Source: Natrinema versiforme
Lineage (GTDB): Archaea > Halobacteriota > Halobacteria > Halobacteriales > Natrialbaceae
Direction: 5' to 3'
NCBI RefSeq assembly: GCF_005576615.1
Contig: NZ_CP040330.1
Span: 3,410,001-3,474,000 of the forward strand
Length of the DNA: 64,000 nucleotides
Part shown: positions 27,301-34,438 of the stretch, in pieces
How the letters are laid out: every line of letters begins with the position of its first letter
How positions within the stretch are numbered: position 1 is the stretch's first letter
Translations under genes and position numbers: made by a program
The notes under the pieces: generated by a model
Seen by the model: only the letters and a program-made list of their open reading frames with translations
What the model was told of the DNA's origin: nothing
The model's database searches: none

Positions 27301-27439
27301 GTACGAGCAGGTCGATGAGAGCGCGGGCGACCGCGTCGTCGCCCCCGGTGCCTCCTGTCGCACCCAACTCGAGAATCGGCCGGGGGCGCCCGAGGAACCA
27401 CCGACGCCGATCGAAGTCATGGCCGAGGCGCTCGAGTAA
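24362..27439 (+). CDS. Fused FAD-binding and Fe-S oxidoreductase (D-lactate/2-hydroxyacid dehydrogenase type, GlcD-GlcF-like)
   Basis: 1025 residues. Residues about 30-215 are a PP-loop FAD domain (LPRGGGTSLAGQTV, then GAIGNNSTGAHSLKYGKT), about 230-590 the FAD-linked oxidase C-terminal domain ending SVSGEHGDGRARTQW and LLNPGQVV. Two Fe-S motifs follow: CHGCGGC...CPTY near 613 and CIGCKGCAIDCPSEV near 677. A CCG domain pair is at GHCHQKS (about 924) and SGCCGMAGSFGYE (about 953). The architecture equals glycolate oxidase subunits D and F fused, as in many D-lactate dehydrogenases. Electrons would pass from the 2-hydroxyacid via FAD and Fe-S to the quinone pool or ETF. It is transcribed alone. 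Confidence 0.9.
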   Translation: MSLEPSGDPAADRRANYDYRSDEVDRPALVADLEAVVDCEVRADSYSRELYATDASAYEVTPIAVAFPQSTADVAAIVEYCAEREIPVLPRGGGTSLAGQTVNRAVVLDFTRHMNEIRTLDPDGRTATVEPGTILGTLNEALAPHDLKFAPDPAWGDKSAIGGAIGNNSTGAHSLKYGKTDAYVERVEAVLADGTVTTFGEVTLEEIADRADLDGDLEARIYAEVDRILEEDADLIEETYPDLKRNVSGYNLDRLVAEARGEPMPGGQDASDSGTVNLARLLAGSEGTLAIVTEATVSLEPVPETKAVALLCYPELHDAMRDIEPILAHDPAAVEVLDDVLIDLARDTAEFGPVTEMLPEGTNATLLVEFYAEDADHGKEQVSGLLADRVPSASPAGEPAADAPRTDGAETLALEALEAYDADERAQLWKLRKSGLPILLSRTTDDKHISFIEDTAIPPEHLPEFVERFEEILETHDTYAAFYAHAGPGVLHVRPLVNTKTEIGLDQLHGIADDVTDLVVDLDGSVSGEHGDGRARTQWNHKLYGDDLWESFQDLKTAFDPDWLLNPGQVVFREDDPTDLREHLRFDPDYEFEAGFEPALEWENDNGMQGMVELCHGCGGCRGEQETTGGVMCPTYRASQEEITATRGRANALRQAMSGDLEPDEAVSDEFVEEVMGLCIGCKGCAIDCPSEVDMAKLKAEVTHEYHQRNGATLRDRLFANVATLSKVGSQLAPLSNALPKLPGARKALEVVVGIDSDRPLPTFHATTFRDWFHQRGGARVSEAEADRKAVLYPDSYTNYSHPDAGKAAVRVLEAAGVHVAVPDDLGDTGRPAFSKGFLDKSEDAARKNVTALAPRVADGWDVVVIEPSDAVMFQGDYLDLLSSEAAETLAGATYGVCEYIDTFRLDETIAFDAGSAAQDLVYHGHCHQKSVAKDHHAVGVLRRAGYAVDPLDSGCCGMAGSFGYESEHASMSDAIASILYEQVDESAGDRVVAPGASCRTQLENRPGAPEEPPTPIEVMAEALE

Positions 27440-27594
27440 TCGCGGCCCGCGGTAGCACCGTCTGACGGAGACGGTCGGTTTTGGCGCCGGTCCGTCTTTG
27501 TTGCCGCCGAGACGCTTCATCCGTCATCCGACGCTTCCCTCGACTGACGAGGTGGCTCGAGTCGCCGCTCCACGACCGATGGCCGACTGGATGC

Positions 27595-27606
27595 AAAGAT
27601 ATCTTT
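27595..27606. promoter_or_regulatory. Perfect palindrome AAAGATATCTTT at the membrane protein/XRE promoter
   Basis: A 12-bp perfect dyad directly upstream of, and touching, the TATA-like TTACATTTAT (27605-27614), which is 30 bp from the ATG at 27640. It is the obvious operator for the XRE protein at the end of the operon. Confidence 0.55.
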
Positions 27607-27639
27607 ACATTTATGTAGTCCAAGCCACAAGTGTCGCAC

Positions 27640-28293
27640 ATGCCTGAAAACCCGCTCAGGGCGTACGGTTCCCTCCTGGTCCTCGTTGCAGCGATCACCA
27701 GTGGTCTCGTCATCGCGTCCGGATTCGTCGCGATCGATGTCGTTCTCGACACGATCACGGTCTGGGGCTACCTCGGGGCCGTCGGCGTGATGGTCGTCTG
27801 TGCGTTCGTCGGTTTGGCCATCGATCTCAGAGGAACCCTCGAGGAGGAATTCTTCGGTGCCGACCGGCCGGAACCCACGCCGGCCGACGGGTCGACTGGG
27901 TCGCTGCTCCCCCTGCAGTACAACGTGCTCCTGTTTCTCGTGCCGGCGCTGATTATCCCGGCGTTCGAAGTCGCTACTGGGACCGCGCCCGCCGACCCGT
28001 CGCTCGGGGACCTCCTCGTGTCTCCGATGATATTGGTCGTCCTCTTCAACGTCGGGTACTACGGGCGGACGCGCCGTGGTTCGGGCGGCATCGTCGACGA
28101 GCGCGACGTCCGGAACCTCGATCTCGCGCTGGCCGTTGTCGGTGTCGTCCTCCTCGTATCGATGGTGGGACTCTACGGCTGGTATGCGGTGAGTGACGCC
28201 ACCGTTCCACGGGAGGTCGACGGTCTCGCCGCCGTCGGCATCGTCACGGTCTTGCTCGTCCTCGGTGCGACCGAGATTCGCCAGCGTATTTGA
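27640..28293 (+). CDS. Multi-pass membrane protein paired with an XRE regulator
   Basis: 217 residues with about six hydrophobic segments in three pairs, for example LLVLVAAITSGLVIASGFVA near the N-terminus, VWGYLGAVGVMVVCAFVGLA, then a charged loop at about 65-90, and VVGVVLLVSMVGLYGWYAV near 185. Function is unknown. It is followed 27 bp later by a 66-residue XRE-type regulator; membrane protein plus small XRE protein is a recurrent two-gene unit (DUF2178-like pairs). A GTG at 27631 is in frame, but the TATA spacing favours ATG 27640 and a leaderless message. Confidence 0.75.
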   Translation: MPENPLRAYGSLLVLVAAITSGLVIASGFVAIDVVLDTITVWGYLGAVGVMVVCAFVGLAIDLRGTLEEEFFGADRPEPTPADGSTGSLLPLQYNVLLFLVPALIIPAFEVATGTAPADPSLGDLLVSPMILVVLFNVGYYGRTRRGSGGIVDERDVRNLDLALAVVGVVLLVSMVGLYGWYAVSDATVPREVDGLAAVGIVTVLLVLGATEIRQRI

Positions 28294-28320
28294 TGTTCGA
28301 ACCCGATATTCGACCGAGCG

Positions 28321-28521
28321 ATGGACAACGAACTCCGGGAACGGCGCGAGGAACACGGCCTCACCCAGCAGGAACTGGCCGACGAGGTCGGCGTGAGCCG
28401 CCAGACGATTTACGCGATCGAACACTCGAAGTACGATCCGTCGCTGACGCTGGCGTTCAAACTCGCCCGGTGTTTCGACTGTGCCGTCGAGGAACTCTTC
28501 CATCCGAAGGGAGACGATTGA
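28321..28521 (+). CDS. Small XRE-family helix-turn-helix regulator
   Basis: 66 residues, almost entirely one helix-turn-helix domain: LRERREEHGLTQQELADEVG, then SRQTIYAIEHSKYDPSL and LAFKLARCFDCAVEELF. This is the YozG/Cro-like group of very short regulators that act with a partner membrane protein. It is the second gene of the unit beginning at 27640 and probably represses that promoter through the palindrome at 27595-27606. Confidence 0.9.
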   Translation: MDNELRERREEHGLTQQELADEVGVSRQTIYAIEHSKYDPSLTLAFKLARCFDCAVEELFHPKGDD

Positions 28522-28557
28522 CGGTTCTTCGGCATCACGAAAACCGTCTTCGTCCGG

Positions 28558-29598
28558 TCACCGTCCGACCAGGTCCTCGTATCGCGCGCCGGTCTGTTTC
28601 AGCGTCTCGGTCGAGTAGAGCCGTTCGTGCTCGACGGGGAGGTAGTCGGCGGCGAGTTCGTCGATCTTCGCGTCGACGGCTTCGGGGTCGCGGCCGTGGA
28701 GCATCGTGAACAGGTTGTACGGCCACTCCTGCTCAGGTCTGCGGGGGCGGTGATAACAAAGCGTGACGGAGGGGAGCCCGCCCGCGCGCTCGCCCCACTC
28801 GTCGAGGGAGTCGTCGGGCACGTCCCAGACGACCATGCAGTTGGCGTCGAAGCCCGTCACGACATGGTTGACCACGCAGCCGATCCGCTTGATACAGCCC
28901 GTTTCCCGGAGCCGCTCGATGGCCTCGAGGACGTCTTCGACCGCGTAGCCGACGTTTTCGGCGATGTCGCGGTAGGGCGTCGCCGACAGCGGGAACCCGT
29001 TCTGGATCTCGAGCAGCAACTCGGCCTCGAGCGCGGAGAGGTCGCCCGTCGCCGCCTCGCTGATCCGGGTCGCCGAGGCGTCGGTGCGGTCCTCGAGCGA
29101 TTCGCGTGCAAAGCGGTCGCCGTTGACGACGGGAAACTCGAGGTCGATGTAGTAGTCGGTCAGCATCGGCAGGTCGAGCACCGCACAGCCGGTGCGGTCC
29201 TCGATTTCGGCGAGGATGTCGTCTCGAGCGTCCTGCGACCCCGCGGTGACGACAAACCACATGTTCCACTCGTGGTCGCGGGCGTAGTTGTGGTTGACCT
29301 GCCGGTAGTCGTTGATGACGGCCGCGATCTCGTCGAAGCGGTCCGCGGGCGCTCGGACCGCGGCGAGGGTCGACGAACCGATGACCGGCGGGTTGAGGAC
29401 GGCACCGAACCGGCGGACGATCCCCGATTCCCGGAGGGCGCGAACGCGGTCGACCGCCGCCGATTCGTCGATCCCGAGATCGGCGGCGACGCTGCGGAAC
29501 GGGCGCTCGGCGATCGGGAAGCCGCTCTGATAGCCGTCGATCAGGGCCGCGTCCACGTCGTCGATGGCTTCGCGCCAGTTCCCCGACAGGGTACTCAT
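28558..29598 (-). CDS. ahbAB: Siroheme decarboxylase, fused AhbA-AhbB
   Basis: 346 residues made of two homologous halves, each with an Lrp/AsnC-like winged helix followed by an effector-type domain. Half 1 begins DAALIDGYQSGFPIAERPF and half 2 begins EAELLLEIQNGFPLSATPY; each has a VNHNYARDHEWNMWFVV or VTLCYHRPRRPEQEWPYNLF block. The YxR-H and CYHRP-stretches are characteristic of siroheme decarboxylases AhbA and AhbB, which convert siroheme to didecarboxysiroheme in the alternative haem pathway. The two subunits are separate genes in many archaea and fused here. A pure transcription regulator is less likely. The start is ATG 29598 (MSTLSGNW). Confidence 0.85.
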   Translation of the reverse strand: MSTLSGNWREAIDDVDAALIDGYQSGFPIAERPFRSVAADLGIDESAAVDRVRALRESGIVRRFGAVLNPPVIGSSTLAAVRAPADRFDEIAAVINDYRQVNHNYARDHEWNMWFVVTAGSQDARDDILAEIEDRTGCAVLDLPMLTDYYIDLEFPVVNGDRFARESLEDRTDASATRISEAATGDLSALEAELLLEIQNGFPLSATPYRDIAENVGYAVEDVLEAIERLRETGCIKRIGCVVNHVVTGFDANCMVVWDVPDDSLDEWGERAGGLPSVTLCYHRPRRPEQEWPYNLFTMLHGRDPEAVDAKIDELAADYLPVEHERLYSTETLKQTGARYEDLVGR

Positions 29599-29767
29599 TG
29601 GTTGCCCTAGGGAGAAGACGACCGTATCGTTTTCGGGTCGTCCCGAACGACGGGACGGGTTGGGTTTCCGGTACTCGGGGCCCGCTGCGATGGAAAACCC
29701 GTTATTCGGTGGGGGAGGAACTACCGGAAACGGGGGGTTTTTGCGCCGTCCGTCCGAACGAGTGCAC

Positions 29768-30886
29768 ATGGCGCAGGCAACACAGGAGTTCGGCGACTGG
29801 CCGCTGAAACGGCTGATGACGGACGTAGTCGGTTCCGGTCCCAAATCGGCCGACGACATGAGCCGCGAGCAGGCCCGCGAGGCCTTCCAGCGGATTCTGG
29901 CGGACGAACCCGACGCGACCACGCTCGGCGCGTTCTGGCTGGCCAACCGCTGGAAGCGCAACAACCCCGAGGAGCTGGCGGCCTACACCGACGTCATGCG
30001 CGAGGAGTCGGTCGTCACCGCCGAGCCCGAGGCCGATCCGGTCGACTGCGGGGCGAACTACGACGGCAAGCACACCTCCGCCGTCCTCGGCGTCGGTGCC
30101 GGCGTCGTCGCCGCCGCCGCGGGCACCCCCGTCGTCGTCCACTCCGGCGACCGGGTCCCGACCCAGAAGGCTACGGCCTACAAGCACGTCCTCGACGACC
30201 TCGGCGTCCAGACCGAACTCGAGCCGAGCGAGAGCGCGGACATGGTCGACGAGACCGGCTTCGGCTTCTACTACCAGCCGGCGTTCAATCCCGGCGTTCA
30301 GGACCTCTACGACCGACGCGACCAGATGGGCGTCCGGACGTTCGTCAACACGATCGAGACGATCGCCAACCCCGCGAACGCCGACGTCCACCTCGGCTCG
30401 TTCTACCACCTCGCGTTCGCGAAGAAGCTGACGGATACCCTCAAAGCGAGCGACCGACTCGACTACTCCCGCGCCATCTTCTTCCAGGGGATGGAGGGCT
30501 ACGACGACATCCGACCCGGATATACGAAGGTGGCCGAATGGGACGAGAGCGAGGCGCGGAGCGCCTCGGACAATGCGAGCGGCGACGAGCCGCGAGCGGG
30601 CGAGGAGCTCGAGGACTACGAGATCGAGACCGCCGAGTACGGCATGGCGATGGAAGCCGAGGACCTCGAGGTCGAGGACGTGACCGCCGATTCGGCCGCG
30701 ATCACCGAGGAAATCCTCGCCGGCGAGCGCGATGACCACTTCGCCGACGCCATCGCGCTCAACGGGGCGTTCCGGATGTACGCCCGCCGAGATGTCGAGA
30801 GCCTCGAGGACGGCCTCGAGCAGGCTCGCGACGTCATCGCGGACGGCAGCGCGCAGGCAGTGCTCGAGGACCTCCGAGCGTTCTGA
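29768..30886 (+). CDS. TrpD-like nucleotide-phosphoribosyltransferase-fold protein (TrpD2/YbiB-like)
   Basis: 372 residues with the anthranilate phosphoribosyltransferase fold: N-terminal helices (LKRLMTDVVGSGPKSADDMS, AFQRILADEPDATTLGAFWL) and the core VGAGVVAAAAGTPVVVHSGDRVPTQKATAYKHVLDDLGV. The PRPP loop that reads GTGGD in true TrpD is replaced by CGANYDGKHTS, so catalysis of the tryptophan pathway reaction is doubtful. Residues about 262-295 form an acidic insertion. It is divergent from ahbAB (169 bp apart). The start at 29768 follows a run of non-coding-like upstream codons. Confidence 0.75.
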   Translation: MAQATQEFGDWPLKRLMTDVVGSGPKSADDMSREQAREAFQRILADEPDATTLGAFWLANRWKRNNPEELAAYTDVMREESVVTAEPEADPVDCGANYDGKHTSAVLGVGAGVVAAAAGTPVVVHSGDRVPTQKATAYKHVLDDLGVQTELEPSESADMVDETGFGFYYQPAFNPGVQDLYDRRDQMGVRTFVNTIETIANPANADVHLGSFYHLAFAKKLTDTLKASDRLDYSRAIFFQGMEGYDDIRPGYTKVAEWDESEARSASDNASGDEPRAGEELEDYEIETAEYGMAMEAEDLEVEDVTADSAAITEEILAGERDDHFADAIALNGAFRMYARRDVESLEDGLEQARDVIADGSAQAVLEDLRAF

Positions 30887-30992
30887 GTCCTCGGGACTCG
30901 TCTCCGGTCGGTGATCGGCACTCGAGGACGGAATTCGGGGACGCGAGGCGACGAACAGTGTCCTTTTTGATCGTTGCCCGTGACCACCGTCC

Positions 30993-31790
30993 ATGGACGA
31001 GTCACTGGAGGCGGCCACGGTGGAGTTCGACGACGAGCGCGGCGTCGGCACGCTCACGATGAACCGCCCGGACGCGCTGAACGCGCTGAACGGCCAGCTC
31101 AGAGACGACATCATCGCGGGGCTCGAACTCCTCGAGGAGCGAAACGAGGATGCCGACGGCGTCGCCCTCCGCGCGGTAGTCCTCGAGGGAGCCGGCGAAA
31201 AGGCGTTCTGTGCGGGCGCGGACATCGGTGGCTTTGCCGACGAGTCGGCGGGCGGTTCCTCGGCGCGATCCCATTACGACGTCATCCGGGACTTCCCGGC
31301 ACCGGTTATCGCGAAGATCGACGGCTACTGTCTGGGCGGCGGCCTCGAGACCGCGCTGGCGTGTGACTTCCGACTGGCCAGCGAAGGGTCGACGTTCGGC
31401 TTCCCGGAGGTCACCCTCGGCATCCTCCCCGGTGCCGGCGGCATCCAGTACGTCGAGAAACTCGCCGGCCCCGCGGTCGCGAAGGAACTCGCGATGACCG
31501 GCGAGCACATCCCCGCCGCACGCGCGGGCGAGGAAGGAATCGTCAACCACGTCTACGCCGACGACGAGTTCGAGGACGAGGTCGAGGCGTTCGTCACCGA
31601 CCTCGCTGGCCAAGCCCCGCTGGCGATTCAGGCGATCAAGAAGTCCGCGAACATGGCGGTCCAGACGGGGCTCGAGGAGGGGCTGAAATACGACCGCCAG
31701 CTCTTCGAGGGGCTCCTCGAGACCGAGGACCACGCGGAGGGAGCGGCGGCGTTTGCCGAGGACCGCGAACCCGAGTTCGACGGGAAGTAA
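30993..31790 (+). CDS. Enoyl-CoA hydratase/isomerase family protein
   Basis: 265 residues, crotonase fold. It has TLTMNRPDALNALNGQL near residue 20, AGEKAFCAGADIGGF (oxyanion-hole region), IDGYCLGGGLETALACDFRLAS and FGFPEVTLGILPGAGGIQ with the catalytic Glu in FPEVTLG. It hydrates 2-enoyl-CoA to 3-hydroxyacyl-CoA. It lies 106 bp downstream of the TrpD-like gene and belongs functionally with the beta-oxidation genes of this window. Confidence 0.93.
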   Translation: MDESLEAATVEFDDERGVGTLTMNRPDALNALNGQLRDDIIAGLELLEERNEDADGVALRAVVLEGAGEKAFCAGADIGGFADESAGGSSARSHYDVIRDFPAPVIAKIDGYCLGGGLETALACDFRLASEGSTFGFPEVTLGILPGAGGIQYVEKLAGPAVAKELAMTGEHIPAARAGEEGIVNHVYADDEFEDEVEAFVTDLAGQAPLAIQAIKKSANMAVQTGLEEGLKYDRQLFEGLLETEDHAEGAAAFAEDREPEFDGK

Positions 31791-31890
31791 CCGGACGAGG
31801 CGGCCGACCGCTGTCTCCGGGCTGATTGTCGACTTGCGGTGGCGTGCGCTGTCGATCGGCCAGATCAGTAGCGACGGCCGATCGATGACG

Positions 31891-32180
31891 CTGCGCGAGG
31901 GGTGAGCGAGTGCAACGAGCGAATCGGCTGGGGTGGATGTGGCTATCTTCTTCCAGCGAGAGAATCCCGCCGTTCACGGCGGGCGTGAATCGCGTAATCC
32001 CGGTGCAACAATTCCGTGCAGCCACGATAGCAGGACACACTCTGTTGTCGGGTCTACCTATCGGTCAGCGTATTATGTCATCCGAGAGGGAGCGCGCTGC
32101 CATCGTGGCAACTAGGGACTCCACGCCCTCCCCAGCCGATTCGCTCCCTCTTTTCAGTCGGTCGCTCATCCCTCGCGCAA
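31891..32180. repeat. Non-coding element bounded by inverted repeats, with an IS200/IS605-like terminal hairpin
   Basis: CCCCAGCCGATTCGCTC occurs in inverted orientation near 31916-31932 and directly near 32131-32147 (17 bp identical), with further outer similarity (CTCA-CCCTCGCGCA). Inside, GAATCCCGCCGTTCACGGCGGG at 31963-31983 contains a perfect 7-bp stem with a TTCA loop, the form of the right-end hairpin of TnpB-type IS200/IS605 elements. No transposase gene remains. Parts of the element resemble the one at 22341-22690. Confidence 0.45.
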
Positions 32181-32295
32181 TGTCGTCGCCCGTCCTCGTC
32201 GCACTCGAACGGGCGACAGCGCGCGCCACCGCTTGCCGGACCGGCAGTCCGAATACCGGATCGGCAGTTCGTGGAGAAACTGAAAGAGCTGCCCG

Positions 32296-33033
32296 CTAGT
32301 CCCACTCTTCGCCGATGCCGCGCAGCGAGAACGGGCCGACGGGGAGATTGTACCCTTCCTCGAGGGCTTTGTCGACCTGCTCCTCCGTCGCGATGCCTTC
32401 GTCGACGATCTTCTGGGCTTCCTCGCGCATCGCGGCGTGACAGCGGTTGGCGATAAAGCCGTAGGAGCCGGGGTCGTCGTCGATGGTGACGCTGGTCTTT
32501 CCGAGTTCGTCGACGAGTGATTCGGCGCGTTCGACGACGCTGTCGTCGGTCAGCGGCGACCGCACGATCTCGACCATCGACATGATCGGCACCGGGTTGA
32601 AGAAGTGCGTGACCGCGACCCGCGAGGGATCGGAGACGCCGTTCGCGATGGCGGTCACCGAAAAGCCGCTCGTGTTCGAGTACAGCGGCTGGTCGTCCGT
32701 GACGTCGTCCAAGTCCCGGAAGACCTGTCCCTTGATCGCGAGGTCCTCCGTGACCGCCTCGATGACGAACTCGGTTCCGTCGGTCGCCGCGTCGAGGTCG
32801 GTCGTGAACGTCAGCCGCTCGAGTACCTCGTCTTTCTCCTCCTCGGAGAGATACCCGCCCTCGACGGCGTCCTCGAGGCCGTAGTTGCCCGAGACGAGTC
32901 GCTCGCGGGCCTTGTCGGCCAACTCCTCGTTGATCTCGCGGACGGCGACCTCGTAGCCGTTCCGTGCGAGCACCTGTGCGATACCGGCACCCATGATACC
33001 GCCGCCGACGACGGCAGCGCGCTGTCGTGCCAT
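32296..33033 (-). CDS. 3-hydroxyacyl-CoA dehydrogenase, C-terminally short
   Basis: 245 residues. The NAD motif GGGIMGAGIAQ is at residues 9-19, followed by VIEAVTEDLAIKGQVF, SNTSGFSVTAIA, VTHFFNPVPIMSMVEIV and YGFIANRCHAAMREEA. The C-terminal domain begins (YNLPVGPFSLRGIG) but stops after GPFSLRGIGEEWD, about 45-50 residues earlier than the full-length paralogue at 22802-23686, losing the KKTGEGFY-type tail. The Rossmann domain and active-site His are intact, so it may be functional with altered dimerisation. A non-coding repeat element lies just past the stop, which could explain a truncation. The start is ATG 33033. Confidence 0.85.
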   Translation of the reverse strand: MARQRAAVVGGGIMGAGIAQVLARNGYEVAVREINEELADKARERLVSGNYGLEDAVEGGYLSEEEKDEVLERLTFTTDLDAATDGTEFVIEAVTEDLAIKGQVFRDLDDVTDDQPLYSNTSGFSVTAIANGVSDPSRVAVTHFFNPVPIMSMVEIVRSPLTDDSVVERAESLVDELGKTSVTIDDDPGSYGFIANRCHAAMREEAQKIVDEGIATEEQVDKALEEGYNLPVGPFSLRGIGEEWD

Positions 33034-33180
33034 GCCACCACGCTTCACGGGGACGGACTTAGTTCTTCTCGAGGGTGACGACCGACGGAATCGAAATCGG
33101 TCTCGGACGCGGGACGAGACCGGTGTCCGCCGAGTGAGCCCCGACAGCAGGCTTTTGGAACGCGGCAGGGACGTGATACC

Positions 33181-34347
33181 ATGCAACTCGATTCCGTGCG
33201 AGTGCTCGATCTGTCGCACCTGCTCCCGGGACCGTACGCGACGCAGTTGCTCGCCGACGCGGGTGCCGACGTGGTGAAAGTCGAGGACGTCGATTCGGGC
33301 GACGGCGCGCGGCGGATGCCGCCGACGACCGATCGCGGCGTCGGCGCGCTGTTCGACGGCGTCAATCGCGGCAAGCGAAGCGTCGCGCTCGACCTGAAAT
33401 CGGGGGCCGGGCGGCGGGCGTTCTACCGGCTGGTCGAGACGGCCGATGTCGTCTTCGAGCAGTTCCGACCCGGCGTCGCTGAGCGCCTCGAGATCGGGTA
33501 TGAGACGCTACGCGAGTACAACGCGGACCTGATCTACTGTTCGCTGTCGGGCTACGGGCAGACGGGGCCCTATGCCGAGCGCGCGGGCCACGACCTCAAC
33601 TACGTCGGGGTCGCCGGACTGCTCGATATGACCCGCGAGGACGAGTCGATGGCACCGCAACTGCCGGGCTACCAGATCGGCGATCTCGGCGGCGGGCTGT
33701 TCGCGGCCTTTTCTATCGTCGGCGGCCTCCTCTCGCGGGAACTCGGCCACGGTGGCGGCGAGTACATCGACGTGGCCATGACCGACGTCGTCGCCTCCTT
33801 CTCGCAGGCGGTCGCCCACGAGGCGCTCACCGGCGACGACCCGCGGCCCGGCGAGACCGCGCTCACCGGCCGGCTCCCGTGGTACGACATCTACGAGACC
33901 GCGGACGGACGGTACGTGACTCTCGCCGCACTCGAGCCGAAGTTCTGGGACGCCTTCTGCGAGGAAGTCGGCCGCGAGGACCTCGTCGATTCCCACGGGA
34001 GCGAGGACCCGGCCGAACTCGAAGCCGTGCGCGAGGAACTGACGGCGCTGTTCGCGGAGCGCTCGCGGGACGCGTGGCTCGAGGCGCTGTCCGACGAGGC
34101 GACGGTCGGGCCGGTGTGTACGCCGGCCGAAGCCCTCGCGCATCCCCAACTCGAGGCCCGCGGGTTGATCGAGCGGCCGGCCGACGCACCGCCGCGGATT
34201 GGGTTCCCCGCTGCGGGATCGGACGTACCCGAAGGCCGTGACGAGTCCGTGCCGGCCCACGGCGAACACACCGACGAACTGCTCGCCTCGATCGGCTACG
34301 ACGAGGACGAGCGGGCCGACCTCCGCGAGACCGGAGCGATTCGCTGA
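33181..34347 (+). CDS. CaiB/BaiF family CoA transferase or alpha-methylacyl-CoA racemase
   Basis: 388 residues, type III CoA-transferase fold. N-terminal VRVLDLSHLLPGPYATQLLADAGADVVKVE and NRGKRSVALDLKS are family signatures. AGHDLNYVGVAG (about residues 136-147) and YQIGDLGGGLFAAF (about 162-175) match the His and Asp loops used by alpha-methylacyl-CoA racemase rather than by formyl-CoA transferase. Such an enzyme would interconvert (R)- and (S)-2-methylacyl-CoA so that methyl-branched chains can enter beta-oxidation. It precedes an acyl-CoA dehydrogenase and a MaoC hydratase on the same strand. Transferase activity remains possible. Confidence 0.88.
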   Translation: MQLDSVRVLDLSHLLPGPYATQLLADAGADVVKVEDVDSGDGARRMPPTTDRGVGALFDGVNRGKRSVALDLKSGAGRRAFYRLVETADVVFEQFRPGVAERLEIGYETLREYNADLIYCSLSGYGQTGPYAERAGHDLNYVGVAGLLDMTREDESMAPQLPGYQIGDLGGGLFAAFSIVGGLLSRELGHGGGEYIDVAMTDVVASFSQAVAHEALTGDDPRPGETALTGRLPWYDIYETADGRYVTLAALEPKFWDAFCEEVGREDLVDSHGSEDPAELEAVREELTALFAERSRDAWLEALSDEATVGPVCTPAEALAHPQLEARGLIERPADAPPRIGFPAAGSDVPEGRDESVPAHGEHTDELLASIGYDEDERADLRETGAIR

Positions 34348-34409
34348 AGGGTACGTCGGCCCATCACGGCAGCAGTCCCACCTCGATTGCCAGTGTATGA
34401 GTTCTTCGA

Positions 34410-34419
34410 CCTATATCTT
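34410..34419 (+). promoter_or_regulatory. TATA box of the ACAD10/11-like gene
   Basis: CCTATATCTT is centred about 25 bp before the ATG at 34439, which selects that start (MDDMEYHD) among several in-frame ATGs and indicates a leaderless mRNA. Confidence 0.5.
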
Positions 34420-34438
34420 TACAATGCTGTATGCGATC

